Source: Bacteroidota bacterium
Lineage (GTDB): Bacteria; Bacteroidota; Bacteroidia; Flavobacteriales; Weeksellaceae
DNA length: 64,000 bases
Direction: 5' to 3'
Assembly: GCA_018902795.1 (NCBI GenBank)
Contig: JAHIQD010000020.1
Location: 124,001 to 188,000 of the forward strand
Translations under genes and position numbers: made by a program
Notes under the pieces: model-generated
What the model saw: the letters and a program-made list of their open reading frames with translations, nothing else
The model's database searches: none
Told to the model about the DNA's origin: nothing
Shown here: positions 23,769-32,427 of the stretch, one piece after another
How positions within the stretch are numbered: position 1 is the stretch's first letter
Layout of the letters: every line of letters starts with the position of its first letter

Positions 23769-24369
23769 AACCTAAGAGGTATTTTAAAATGTCTTTAATG
23801 TGTATTTTTATTTCGTCAAAGTAATAGTTTTCATAAGACTCGTCCCCTTTGAAATACTCTTTGTAAATCGGCAAAGTATTGAGAGCGGTAAAAACCGTAC
23901 CTGAAATTGTGGAATGAATAAACTCCAGACGTGGTTTTTTGGTAAATATTTGCTTCTCTAATCCTGCATCGATCAATTGCCTGTATATTTCCAGAAATCC
24001 CATTTTCGATTGATTCAGGAACTGTACGATGTGTGGATTTTTGTTTCTCAGCTGTTCGCGCTGCATGATGACGTAAAAAGTTTTCAAGTTCTTTACCCTT
24101 TCGATGTAACGGTCGATTACTGTATTGAGTTTTTCCCATTCTGTCAGGCTCTCATTGGCCAAAACTTCTTTGCTGAAAGCCAGACTTTCCGTCATTCGGA
24201 ATTCAAAAATTCTCTCAAAGAGTTTTTCTTTGGAGCCGAAATAGTAAGAAATCATCGAAATATTCACATTAGCTAATTTAGAAATATCTCGTGTTGATGT
24301 TCCTTCGAAACCCTTTTCAGCAAACAGTTTTTCTGCGTTAATTAATATATTCTCTTCCTTTGAAATCAT
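23752..24369 (-). CDS. TetR/AcrR-family repressor of the efflux operon
   Basis: Ligand-responsive DNA-binding repressor, 205 residues. The N-terminal helix-turn-helix is clear (FEGTSTRDISKLANVNISM, then SYYFGSKEKLF, about residues 20-50); the rest is an alpha-helical ligand domain. I start it at ATG 24369 (MISKEENILINAEKLF) and not at 24405, because the extra residues lack family character and would overlap the -7 box region. It is the first gene of its own operon and overlaps tolC by 17 bases. A perfect 11-bp inverted repeat over the operon's -33 element is the likely binding site, implying autorepression. Confidence 0.92.
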   Translation of the reverse strand: MISKEENILINAEKLFAEKGFEGTSTRDISKLANVNISMISYYFGSKEKLFERIFEFRMTESLAFSKEVLANESLTEWEKLNTVIDRYIERVKNLKTFYVIMQREQLRNKNPHIVQFLNQSKMGFLEIYRQLIDAGLEKQIFTKKPRLEFIHSTISGTVFTALNTLPIYKEYFKGDESYENYYFDEIKIHIKDILKYLLGYDQNK

Positions 24370-24392
24370 AATAAGATGATTTTTTGCGGGTG

Positions 24393-24422
24393 CAAATGTA
24401 AACATTTATTTAAATAAATCAA
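24393..24422 (-). promoter_or_regulatory. Promoter of the tetR-tolC-emrAB operon
   Basis: On the reverse strand: TTG (complement of 24420-24422), a 19-base spacer, and TACATTTG (complement of 24393-24400). The ATG follows 23 bases after the box. The -33 element lies inside the inverted repeat at 24412-24441. Confidence 0.75.
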
Positions 24423-24441
24423 ACGATTGATTGATTTATTT
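24412..24441. promoter_or_regulatory. Candidate TetR operator (11-bp inverted repeat)
   Basis: AAATAAATCAA (24412-24422), spacer ACGATTGA, TTGATTTATTT (24431-24441): perfect arms. It overlaps the -33 element of the efflux operon, so a bound repressor would block RNA polymerase. Confidence 0.7.
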
Positions 24442-24579
24442 TTAAGTGTCACTTTAAACAGAATTTCTTTTTAAATCTTTACCTTCACTCCATTAGTTTT
24501 AAAAATAATTTATTTTCTACCGCTGAAAAAGAGAATTTTACTACCTTAGCATCAACTAATTAAACAATTTCAGCACATT

Positions 24580-24789
24580 ATGAAAAAGATAATCTCAGTG
24601 TTAGCACTTACAGCTTTCACATTTAGTTTCGCTCAGGAAGCTCCTAAAAAAGCATGCTGCACAGGCAAGGATGCCAAAGAATGCAAAATGGATGCTAAGA
24701 AAACCGCACAATCCTGTGACATGAAAAATCACAAGGACTGCAAAATGGATCATTCCAAAGACAAGAAAGCAGCGAAGAAAATAGCTTAA
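24580..24789 (+). CDS. Small secreted Cys/Met/His-rich protein
   Basis: 69-residue product with a signal peptide (MKKIISVLALTAFTFSFAQ). The mature 50 residues are lysine-rich and carry five cysteines (ACCTGKDAKEC, SC, DC), with two similar units ECKMDAKK and DCKMDHSK and the run CDMKNHKDCKMDH. The Cys/Met/His pattern suggests metal binding in the periplasm (copper or zinc), but this is inference; no named domain is recognisable. It is a stand-alone gene ending at a strong terminator. A box TACCTTAG, one mismatch from TAnnTTTG, lies about 31 bases before the ATG. Confidence 0.72.
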   Translation: MKKIISVLALTAFTFSFAQEAPKKACCTGKDAKECKMDAKKTAQSCDMKNHKDCKMDHSKDKKAAKKIA

Positions 24790-24791
24790 AT

Positions 24792-24818
24792 AAAAACCAC
24801 CTTGCGGTGGTTTTTTTC
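24792..24818. terminator. Terminator after the Cys-rich gene
   Basis: AAAAACCACC (24792-24801), TTGC, GGTGGTTTTT (24806-24815), then further T. The right flank reaches the stop region of the convergent regulator gene. Confidence 0.85.
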
Positions 24819-25473
24819 AGTTGACGAGTCGGTTATCCATCGCGAATTTCACAAGCATTGAGGAATTGTGGACATCCAGTTTCATCATAATATTACGCCG
24901 GTGCGATTCCACCGTGTGCTTACTGATGAAAAGTCTTTCGGCGATCTCCTTACTCCGCAGACCTTCGCAGATCTGGTGCAGCACATCTATTTCCCTGGAC
25001 GTTAAATCTTCAATACCGTTAGATTTTTTATCCGCTTGGTCATCAATATTGCAGATAAAATTATAGAGGGAATTTTTTGTTTCTTCGCTGATGTATACTT
25101 TGCCTTCCATCACCTCTTTCAGAGCATCCAAAAATTCGGGACCGTGGGTGTGTTTGGTAAGAAAACTCTTCACCCCTTTGTCAAAAAATTTCTTGATATT
25201 TCTCACTTCAGCGTTTGGTGAAAGGATCATAATTTTCAGGTGTTCATTCAGACTGAGCAGTTTCTCCACCACTTCCATCGCATCATTTATACTCACTGCT
25301 GCAATGTTCATAATGACAACAGAAGAATCTTTTGTTACGAGGTTTTCAATTTCACTGAATTCAACAGTTGACTTGTAATTATAGATCTCTGAGAAGCCAT
25401 TTTTATCCAGAAAACACGGAAAAGCTTCCAGGTAGAGATAATAATTATCGTAAAGAATAATTTCAGATTTCAT
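24817..25473 (-). CDS. LuxR-type regulator with a degenerate receiver domain
   Basis: DNA-binding protein of NarL/FixJ architecture, 218 residues. The C-terminal LuxR helix-turn-helix is intact (LTSREIDVLHQICEG, SKEIAERLFISKHTVESHR, about 157-195). The N-terminal half aligns with receivers: D9-N10 where two acidic residues are usual, Asn56 where the phosphoacceptor Asp should be, Ser85 and Lys107 at the conserved switch positions. It therefore probably cannot be phosphorylated in the normal way. No histidine kinase is adjacent. The start at 25473 (MKSEIILYDNYY) fits receiver domains; a longer reading from 25596 would run through the dnaE terminator. Targets are unknown. Confidence 0.85.
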   Translation of the reverse strand: MKSEIILYDNYYLYLEAFPCFLDKNGFSEIYNYKSTVEFSEIENLVTKDSSVVIMNIAAVSINDAMEVVEKLLSLNEHLKIMILSPNAEVRNIKKFFDKGVKSFLTKHTHGPEFLDALKEVMEGKVYISEETKNSLYNFICNIDDQADKKSNGIEDLTSREIDVLHQICEGLRSKEIAERLFISKHTVESHRRNIMMKLDVHNSSMLVKFAMDNRLVN

Positions 25474-25583
25474 ACTATTTGTGTTTTGTGTTAAAGCGAA
25501 ATTAGGTGTTTTGTTCCAACAAGCCATGGTGGTTTTCACCCATTTTTGATATTTAACATAATTTATGATTATGTGAAGCAAAA

Positions 25584-25615
25584 AAAGAAACAGCAATCAA
25601 AATTGCTGTTTCTTT
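25584..25615 (-). terminator. Terminator of dnaE
   Basis: Perfect 14-bp stem AAAGAAACAGCAAT (25584-25597), 4-base loop, ATTGCTGTTTCTTT (25602-25615). It lies 31 bases downstream of the dnaE stop on the reverse strand. Confidence 0.8.
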
Positions 25616-25646
25616 ATGTATTTAAAAGAATATATTTTTAATCCAC

Positions 25647-28600
25647 TTAATTAAGAAACACTTCGTATTTCTGCATATCGTGAATTACTTCCAGAAGACC
25701 GCCGTTAATGTCAACATGCGCTTTCATTGACATCAGTTCAATAGTTGACTGGTCCTGCGGATTTTTAACATAGAAATTGAGTTTCTGCTCACCATGATTT
25801 TCAACGAAATTTTCTTTGAAAAATTCAATATCCTCCTTTCTTAAATCATTAATATCCACCACTACTGTCATCTTTTTTGCAAACTTTTCGAAAGCATCTT
25901 TCAGATCGATAACTTCCGCAACATTCACAAAAACGCGTCCGTCGGCAGCCTGCGTGAATTTGATTTTAAAAATCACAAACCGCTGAACATCAATTTTATC
26001 CCGCAGTCTCATGTAATCGCGGTCACCCAAACGGAAACCGTAACTTCCGCTGTAATCTTCCAGCGTTATAAACGCGATTTTTTCCCCGCTGTTTTTCCCG
26101 TCTTTCACGACATACTCTGTTACCAGACCTGCGACCATGTATTCGGGTGTATTATTTTTAAGGGCCTGTTTTTCCTTCCAGGTAAGTTTTTCATTATTAA
26201 ATAAATCCGGTTGCTGACCGGCAAAAACGTCTTTAAAAGCTTCCACTTCATCCAAATTCAGGAAGTTGAAACTTCCTTTAGGTTCAGCTTTCTTCTGCGG
26301 CTCCTCAATTAAAGCCTCTTCTTCCCCATCGAAAATTTCTGCAGGAATATCCACCAAATCATCGTCTGCATCAGCAACGTCTGCCACTTCCACCGGTAAA
26401 ATTATTTTCTCCAGCTCAATAACCTCGTCCTTTTTTCCTTCCAGAATTTCTTTCTTGCTCAGAGCGCCCTGAATAAACTGGAACTGATATTTATATTCAT
26501 CCAGCGGATGGGCGGAAAGATAGAAGCCGATAATTTCCTTTTCCTTGTTCAGCATGTGCATATTCTGCCATTCCGGTGCAGGATTGATTTTTGGCGGCTC
26601 AATCTTCACTTCATCAGCAAAATCGGCAAAAAGTGAATTTTCAATTTCGTTGATATTATCCTGAAAACTCTGTCCGTAGCGTAAGAGTCTTTCTATATTA
26701 GTTCTTCCTGTGGTGTCAATGTCAAAATACTGTGCCCGGTGATAGCGGTCGACTTCATCAAAAGCGCCTGCAACCACCAAACTCTCCGCTACCCTTTTGT
26801 TCATTTGTGAAGACGGAATTTTCTCGAAAAAGTCATAAATATTTTTGAATCTTCCGTTTTTTCTGGCGTTGACAATCGCTTCACTCGGTCCTTCACCAAT
26901 TCCTTTGATCGCACCTAACCCAAAACGGATCTGCCCTTTTTCATTCACTGCAAATTCATACTGCGACTCATTGACAGAAGGCCCCAAAACGTCGACGCCA
27001 ATACTTTTACAGTCCTCCATGAACATGGTGATCTGTTTTGTATTATTGAGGTTATTCGTCATCACGCTCGCCATATATTCTGCCGGATAATTGGCTTTAA
27101 GATAAGCAGTGTGGTAGGCGATCAGTGCATAACAGGTGGAGTGCGATTTATTAAAAGCATATTCCGCAAAAGCTTCCCAGTCTTTCCATATTTTATTGAG
27201 TTTATCGACATCGAGGTTGTTTTTCTCGCCGCCTTCTATAAATTTGGGATACATCTTGTCGAGAACATCTTTCTGCTTTTTTCCCATGGCTTTCCTCAGC
27301 GTATCAGCTTCACCTTTTGTAAAATTAGCAAGCTTTTGGGAGAGCAACATTACCTGCTCCTGATACACCGTAATTCCGTAAGTTTCTTCCAGATATTCTT
27401 TAGTTTCCTCTAAATCGTACACTGTTTCTTCCAGACCGTTTTTCCGGTTGATAAAGTTTGGAATATACTTGATCGGCCCCGGACGGTAAAGGGCATTCAT
27501 GGCAATTAAATCCGCAAATTTTGTCGGTTTCAGTTCTCGCATGTATTTCTGCATTCCGGGACTTTCGTACTGGAAAATCCCTACCGTTCTTCCCTCCTGA
27601 AATAACTGAAACGTTTTAAGATCATCAAGCGGAATTAAATCAGGATCAATATCAACACCGTGTTTTTCTTTAATGAGCCTGATGGCGTGTTTGATGATGG
27701 TAAGCGTCCGCAAACCCAGGAAATCCATTTTCAGCAAGCCCGCACTTTCAGCCACAGAGTTATCAAACTGCGAAACCAGAATATCCGGATCTTTTGCGGC
27801 AATCGTAATCGGCACCAGATTGGAAATATCTTCCGGCGTAATAATGACGCCACAGGCGTGAATTCCAGTATTTCTGATACAGCCTTCCATCCTTTGAGCC
27901 GCGGACAATACTCCAAACCGTCCGTCAGTTGGGTCAGCTAAGATATCCTTCATTTCCTGCGCAAGCACTTTGTCTTCCGGACTTAATTTCTCGAATTTTG
28001 AAAAGGCTTTCGAAATGTTCATTCCCGGTGAGGGAGGTATCAGTTTTGCAATGTTATTGGTTTCCGGAATAGAGAGATCCAGCACTCTACCGGCATCTTT
28101 TATCGCAGATTTTCCGCCTAAAACCGAGTAAGTGATAATCTGTGCAACATTGGTTTTTCCATATTTTTCAACTACCCATTTGATAATTTTATCCCTGCCT
28201 TCATCATCGAAATCGATATCGATATCGGGCATGGAAATCCTTTCCGGATTCAGGAAACGCTCAAAAAGCAAGTCATATTTAATTGGATCTACGTTGGTAA
28301 TTCCGGTACAGTAAGCCACAGCAGAACCCGCAGCAGAACCACGTCCAGGCCCAACCCAAACGCCCATTTTCCGCGCTTCATTACAGAAATCCTGAACAAT
28401 AAGGAAATATCCCGGATAACCGGTCTTGGCAATTACTTCAAGTTCAAAGTCAAGTCTTTCTCTTATTTCATCGGTTATCTCTTCATATTTTTGGGAAGCG
28501 CCTTCGTAAGTTAAATGTCTCAGATAGGCATTTTCACCACGTTTTCCGCCATCAATTTTGTCTTCTTTACTTAAAAATTCTTCAGGAATATCGAACTCCG

Positions 28601-30299
28601 GAAGTAAAACATCCCGTTTTAAAGTGTAAGGTTCAAACTTTGCCAAAAGTTCTGTGTACGCTTCGAATGCATCGGGAAACTGTATGAAAGTCTGCTTTAG
28701 TTCGTCTTGGTTTTTAATATAATATTCGGTGGAAGGCAAGCCTCTTCTTTTACCAAAACCTTTTCCTACAGGCGAAGAAAGCTTCTCGCCGTCTTTGATA
28801 CAGTACAAAATATCCTGAATATTGGCATCTGATTTTTCAGTATAAAATGTTTCATTCTGAGCTAAAATTTTAGCATCATATTTTTCGGCGAATTCAAGAA
28901 GCACTTCATTTAAATGCTCTTCTTCTTCTACCTGATGATTCTGGATCTGAACATAAAAATCGTCCCCAAAAGTGTCTTTCCACCATCTGAAAATTTCCTC
29001 TCCTTTCTGTTCTCCAAATTCAAGAATCGTACTCGGAATATCACCGGCAGTACCGGCAGTTAAAGCAATTAAATCTTCCTTATACTCCGCAATCATCTTT
29101 CTGGAAATCCTCGGAACGCCAAAATAAAAACCGTTCACATATCCCAAACTTGAAAGTTTAGCCAAGTTTTTATAGCCGTTAAAATTTTTTGCGAGCAGCA
29201 CAACATTGGTTCTGCGGTCGGGATCGTCTTTGGTAAACTGTTTCTGTTCCGGCCGGTCAGATATATAAAATTCGCAGCCAATGATTGGGATCAGAGGTTC
29301 TTTCCGCGGTTCAGATTCATTAAACTCTTCTCCATTTTCTTCCGCCTTTTGTTTCTTTTCAGAAAATTCCTGATAGCTTTTTTTGATATTGCCATTTGCT
29401 TTTTCGATTTCGGAAACAAATTTGAAAGCGCCCATCATATTACCCAAATCCACCAATCCTGCCGCAGCAAAATTATTCTGTAGCGCTTTCTTAATGAGGT
29501 CGGAAATATGGGAAGAAGCCTGCAGTGATGAATAAATACTGTGATTGTGAAAATTGAAATAATCTCCGATTTCAATTTCATCTGTATCGCCAAAATCGAC
29601 AGTTTTCTTCTTTTTGGAGTCTGCAACCTGCCGTCTGATAATGATTCCGAAAGGAGGAAAAGGAGAAGGATGATTCCTGATAAAATCCTGTAATTCAGCA
29701 TCTGAAATTAACAGTTTATCTGCCGGAATCACATCTATTCTCATCATTTCGAAGAAGACCTGCGCCGTTGCATTTACGTCTGCCGCAGCATTGTGCGCTT
29801 CATCGAATTTCTCGCCATAGAGTTTTTCATAAAGCTCCACGAGTTTTGGGGATTTATATCTCCCGTTTCTTCCGCCACCGAGTTTACAGAAATCGGTTCC
29901 CAGTTCCATGGTATCTGCGGACGGTATTTTTTCTAAGGTATTCTCAGTTTCTTTCCGGTGAAATTCGGCTCCGACAATTTTATAATCAAAATCGATATTA
30001 TGACCGGCAACTACTTTTGCTTTTTGAAGCACTTCCTGAAATTCTGCCAGCACTTCCGCCAAATCACGCCCTTCTTCCTGCGCCATTTTTGTGGAAATAC
30101 CGTGGATTCTTGTGGCGTTGAAAGGGATATCATAACCTTCAGGTTTGATGATGTAATCCTGATTTTCGAGTAAGTTACCGTTCTGATCATGAAGCTGCCA
30201 GGCAATCTGCACCATTCTAGGCCAATTGTCTGAATCTGTGAGCGGAGCGTTAAAATTTTTAGGTAACCCTGTTGTTTCAGTATCAAAAATCAAATACAT
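25647..30299 (-). CDS. dnaE: DNA polymerase III alpha subunit fused to a DEDDh exonuclease
   Basis: Replicative polymerase, 1550 residues, several hundred longer than a standard DnaE (about 1160). The extra part is an N-terminal DnaQ-like 3'-5' exonuclease (residues 1-190) with all DEDDh residues: D6 and E8 in FDTETTG, D105 in HNIDFD, H169 and D174 in HNAAADVN. Next come a PHP domain (about 248-560), the C-family polymerase with PGRGSAAGS (651-659) and the catalytic PDIDIDF (691-697), an HhH region, and an OB fold near the C-terminus. In the PHP domain the usual TDHGN is VDLGN (283-287), losing a metal-binding His, so the PHP nuclease is probably inactive. The in-cis exonuclease would provide proofreading. 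The gene is monocistronic, with its own terminator. Confidence 0.95.
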   Translation of the reverse strand: MYLIFDTETTGLPKNFNAPLTDSDNWPRMVQIAWQLHDQNGNLLENQDYIIKPEGYDIPFNATRIHGISTKMAQEEGRDLAEVLAEFQEVLQKAKVVAGHNIDFDYKIVGAEFHRKETENTLEKIPSADTMELGTDFCKLGGGRNGRYKSPKLVELYEKLYGEKFDEAHNAAADVNATAQVFFEMMRIDVIPADKLLISDAELQDFIRNHPSPFPPFGIIIRRQVADSKKKKTVDFGDTDEIEIGDYFNFHNHSIYSSLQASSHISDLIKKALQNNFAAAGLVDLGNMMGAFKFVSEIEKANGNIKKSYQEFSEKKQKAEENGEEFNESEPRKEPLIPIIGCEFYISDRPEQKQFTKDDPDRRTNVVLLAKNFNGYKNLAKLSSLGYVNGFYFGVPRISRKMIAEYKEDLIALTAGTAGDIPSTILEFGEQKGEEIFRWWKDTFGDDFYVQIQNHQVEEEEHLNEVLLEFAEKYDAKILAQNETFYTEKSDANIQDILYCIKDGEKLSSPVGKGFGKRRGLPSTEYYIKNQDELKQTFIQFPDAFEAYTELLAKFEPYTLKRDVLLPEFDIPEEFLSKEDKIDGGKRGENAYLRHLTYEGASQKYEEITDEIRERLDFELEVIAKTGYPGYFLIVQDFCNEARKMGVWVGPGRGSAAGSAVAYCTGITNVDPIKYDLLFERFLNPERISMPDIDIDFDDEGRDKIIKWVVEKYGKTNVAQIITYSVLGGKSAIKDAGRVLDLSIPETNNIAKLIPPSPGMNISKAFSKFEKLSPEDKVLAQEMKDILADPTDGRFGVLSAAQRMEGCIRNTGIHACGVIITPEDISNLVPITIAAKDPDILVSQFDNSVAESAGLLKMDFLGLRTLTIIKHAIRLIKEKHGVDIDPDLIPLDDLKTFQLFQEGRTVGIFQYESPGMQKYMRELKPTKFADLIAMNALYRPGPIKYIPNFINRKNGLEETVYDLEETKEYLEETYGITVYQEQVMLLSQKLANFTKGEADTLRKAMGKKQKDVLDKMYPKFIEGGEKNNLDVDKLNKIWKDWEAFAEYAFNKSHSTCYALIAYHTAYLKANYPAEYMASVMTNNLNNTKQITMFMEDCKSIGVDVLGPSVNESQYEFAVNEKGQIRFGLGAIKGIGEGPSEAIVNARKNGRFKNIYDFFEKIPSSQMNKRVAESLVVAGAFDEVDRYHRAQYFDIDTTGRTNIERLLRYGQSFQDNINEIENSLFADFADEVKIEPPKINPAPEWQNMHMLNKEKEIIGFYLSAHPLDEYKYQFQFIQGALSKKEILEGKKDEVIELEKIILPVEVADVADADDDLVDIPAEIFDGEEEALIEEPQKKAEPKGSFNFLNLDEVEAFKDVFAGQQPDLFNNEKLTWKEKQALKNNTPEYMVAGLVTEYVVKDGKNSGEKIAFITLEDYSGSYGFRLGDRDYMRLRDKIDVQRFVIFKIKFTQAADGRVFVNVAEVIDLKDAFEKFAKKMTVVVDINDLRKEDIEFFKENFVENHGEQKLNFYVKNPQDQSTIELMSMKAHVDINGGLLEVIHDMQKYEVFLN

Positions 30300-30532
30300 T
30301 TTCGGAAGAATTTTGGTAAAATTAGTCTAAAATTTCTTTAGAAAAAAGTTGCAATCAGAGAAAATAGGATGAGGAAAATTTTAATCTCAGCCCAATTCCC
30401 AAGACAAAAAAAAGGTATTAAATAAATTTCACACATCGCTATTTTGCAAAAAAGTAAAATTTAAAGACCGCGGAAAATTAATGTCCTTCGATTACACTAT
30501 CTTAAATTCAGAATTTTCCCATATGGAAATAA
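30300..30532. other. dnaE upstream region
   Basis: No gene seen. A degenerate TAATTTTA box lies on the reverse strand before the dnaE ATG, but no -33 element fits. Nothing else recognised. Confidence 0.4.
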
Positions 30533-30563
30533 AAAAGGCAGCAGATTAATCTGCCGCCTTTCT
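30533..30563 (-). terminator. Terminator of the GEVED/T9SS gene
   Basis: AAAGGCAGCAGATT pairs with AATCTGCCGCCTTT with one mismatch; on the reverse strand it is followed by a T run (complement of 30531-30536). It lies 18 bases after the stop. Confidence 0.75.
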
Positions 30564-30581
30564 TATCGCGTTTAAAACCAA

Positions 30582-32156
30582 TTATTTTTTGATTGATTTT
30601 ACTGTCTTAACAGTTCCGTCTTCGTATTTTAAATTCACAAAGTAAAGACCTGATTTCAACTGACCTAAGTGCAGTTCGGAAGCAGGTGCTAAATTTTGAA
30701 CAGTTCTTCCAGATGCATCAGTGATACTGATTGATTTCACCCCTTTGATTTCTGAAATTTTCAGGATATCAGTAAATGGATTAGGATATAAAGAAACTTC
30801 AGTTTTAGCAACATTTCCTACCGCAAGAAACTCTTTATAATCAATCGTGTAATCTTCAGCCTGTCCGTTACCAATTTGAGAACAGCCAGTTTCCAATGCA
30901 GGGTGAATTGTAGTTCCGGAGAAGTTATATTTTATTCTCATTCTCTTCTGACCAAAAGTAGTGCCTGCCGGTATTGTAATATTTCCAGTCAAGGTTACCG
31001 GATTTGTTGCAACGCCTGCTACTCTGATCATTGAAGGAGTTGTGTTGAAGTATGATTCTCCTGCGTCGTCAAAATCACCGTCACTGTTCCAGTCTATAAA
31101 TACAGACATTGCCCATCCGTTTGCAGGGTTAGTGTTGGTTACGCCCATTACATTTAATGGTACGGAGGTTAAGTTATTTTTCACCTCAAACACAGTGCTT
31201 GAGAAATCTTCGTAATGCGGCACAGACCCTGAAGTTGCAGATGAAGTTTTGGTTACTCCAGCAAAGTTCACTGAAGAAATCGGAAAAATTGCCGTTGACT
31301 GATTTGTGGTTAATCCACAGTATGAAACGGTATTGTTTGTACTGAAAGTCACTTCCTGACATCCTGTCGCCTCACCTTCCGTGTTGCTAGGTACAACCTT
31401 AGCATAATACGTTGTATTAGGACTAAGCGTAATATTTTGAGAAGTACCGGCTACAGTTTGTGCAAATACATCAGTTCCACCAGGCGTAGTTCCAACAGTA
31501 AGAATGTAGTTTACTGCAGTATCCGCACTTGCCCAACTTATTGTGTTAGTACCTGCTGGTAAAACTGCTCCATTGGTAAGACCAACGAAAGAAGTACATG
31601 ATGGAGCAGCGCTAACCCCCTGCTGAATCATAGAAATATCGTCAACGAAAATATTGCCAGCTGCACTTCCTACCACCCATGCACCAATACCATATGAGGT
31701 TCCCGGCTGCATTTTGCCGGCAGGAATTACTGCTGATTTTGTAGTACAGGAAGTAATTGCAGCGGTACCCAGCGCAGTGCCGGCACCGATATATTCAATA
31801 TTCCAGTTATTGCCGCTTGGATTGAAAGTAAATAATGCCACATACAGGGTTCCATTGGATCCTGCAGCCTTTTTGTACTTAAAGTTCACATCCACTGCCT
31901 GCCCATTGTTGAGTTTTCCGAACTCCTCTTCAAGCACATCTACCAAAACCATCCAGCCTGTTTGTGAAACAGTGCCTCCAATGGCCAACTGTCCGCCAAA
32001 ACTTCCGGAACAGGCAGCCGCTGCAGTCATTGTACCGCCGCCAAACTGAGCGTACTGGCCCACATCGGTTGCGTCTTCAAAATCTGCTACGTGGTTAATT
32101 TGTGCATTCGCACCGATTCCTAATGCAAGAAATCCAGATAGTAATAATTTTTTCAT
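30582..32156 (-). CDS. Secreted GEVED-domain protein with T9SS type A sorting signal
   Basis: Extracellular protein exported by the type IX system, 524 residues. The order is signal peptide (MKKLLLSGFLALGIGANAQ), a choice-of-anchor-like beta domain (about 20-180), a fibronectin III-like domain, a GEVED domain ending in NGQAEDYTIDY, and a C-terminal sorting domain (SLYPNPFTDILKI to VKSIKK). No catalytic motif is visible, so adhesion or carbohydrate/protein binding is a guess. The start at 32156 is set by the signal peptide; the upstream extension to 32207 covers the promoter. It is a single-gene unit. It shares the GEVED plus sorting-domain tail with the M4 peptidase at 37753. Confidence 0.88.
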   Translation of the reverse strand: MKKLLLSGFLALGIGANAQINHVADFEDATDVGQYAQFGGGTMTAAAACSGSFGGQLAIGGTVSQTGWMVLVDVLEEEFGKLNNGQAVDVNFKYKKAAGSNGTLYVALFTFNPSGNNWNIEYIGAGTALGTAAITSCTTKSAVIPAGKMQPGTSYGIGAWVVGSAAGNIFVDDISMIQQGVSAAPSCTSFVGLTNGAVLPAGTNTISWASADTAVNYILTVGTTPGGTDVFAQTVAGTSQNITLSPNTTYYAKVVPSNTEGEATGCQEVTFSTNNTVSYCGLTTNQSTAIFPISSVNFAGVTKTSSATSGSVPHYEDFSSTVFEVKNNLTSVPLNVMGVTNTNPANGWAMSVFIDWNSDGDFDDAGESYFNTTPSMIRVAGVATNPVTLTGNITIPAGTTFGQKRMRIKYNFSGTTIHPALETGCSQIGNGQAEDYTIDYKEFLAVGNVAKTEVSLYPNPFTDILKISEIKGVKSISITDASGRTVQNLAPASELHLGQLKSGLYFVNLKYEDGTVKTVKSIKK

Positions 32157-32176
32157 AAATCTTATTTTAAGTTGGC

Positions 32177-32207
32177 CAAATATAGAAATAAAAACATGGG
32201 AAATCAA
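32177..32207 (-). promoter_or_regulatory. Promoter of the GEVED/T9SS gene
   Basis: On the reverse strand: TTG (complement of 32205-32207), a 20-base spacer and TATATTTG (complement of 32177-32184), 20 bases before the ATG. Confidence 0.72.
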
Positions 32208-32392
32208 TAGTATTCAACATTTAACAGATATAATTGCGTTTTTGATTAGATTTCAACCCATTAATTGCGGTATGGAAAATTGATTATTATATTCCGTTAT
32301 TAGAGCATTCAGAATTAAAACTGGAAATCCGACAAAACTTTATATTTATCCGGGATAAGTTTTTCTTAAAAATCAATTGCAGCCAAATGTTT

Positions 32393-32421
32393 TTGCCACT
32401 CCCCTAAAATTTTTATCTTTG
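32393..32421 (+). promoter_or_regulatory. Promoter of the E1 dehydrogenase gene, abutting the start codon
   Basis: TTG at 32393-32395, an 18-base spacer, TATCTTTG at 32414-32421, and then only 6 bases to the ATG at 32428. This is the best case in the window for a leaderless transcript. Confidence 0.72.
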
Positions 32422-32427
32422 TTAACT

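Noticed and set aside
25474..25596. Longer start for the LuxR-type regulator
   Set aside because: It crosses the right side of the dnaE terminator and adds residues unlike any receiver domain.
32157..32207. Longer start for the GEVED/T9SS protein
   Set aside because: It lies over a consensus promoter and would bury the signal peptide.
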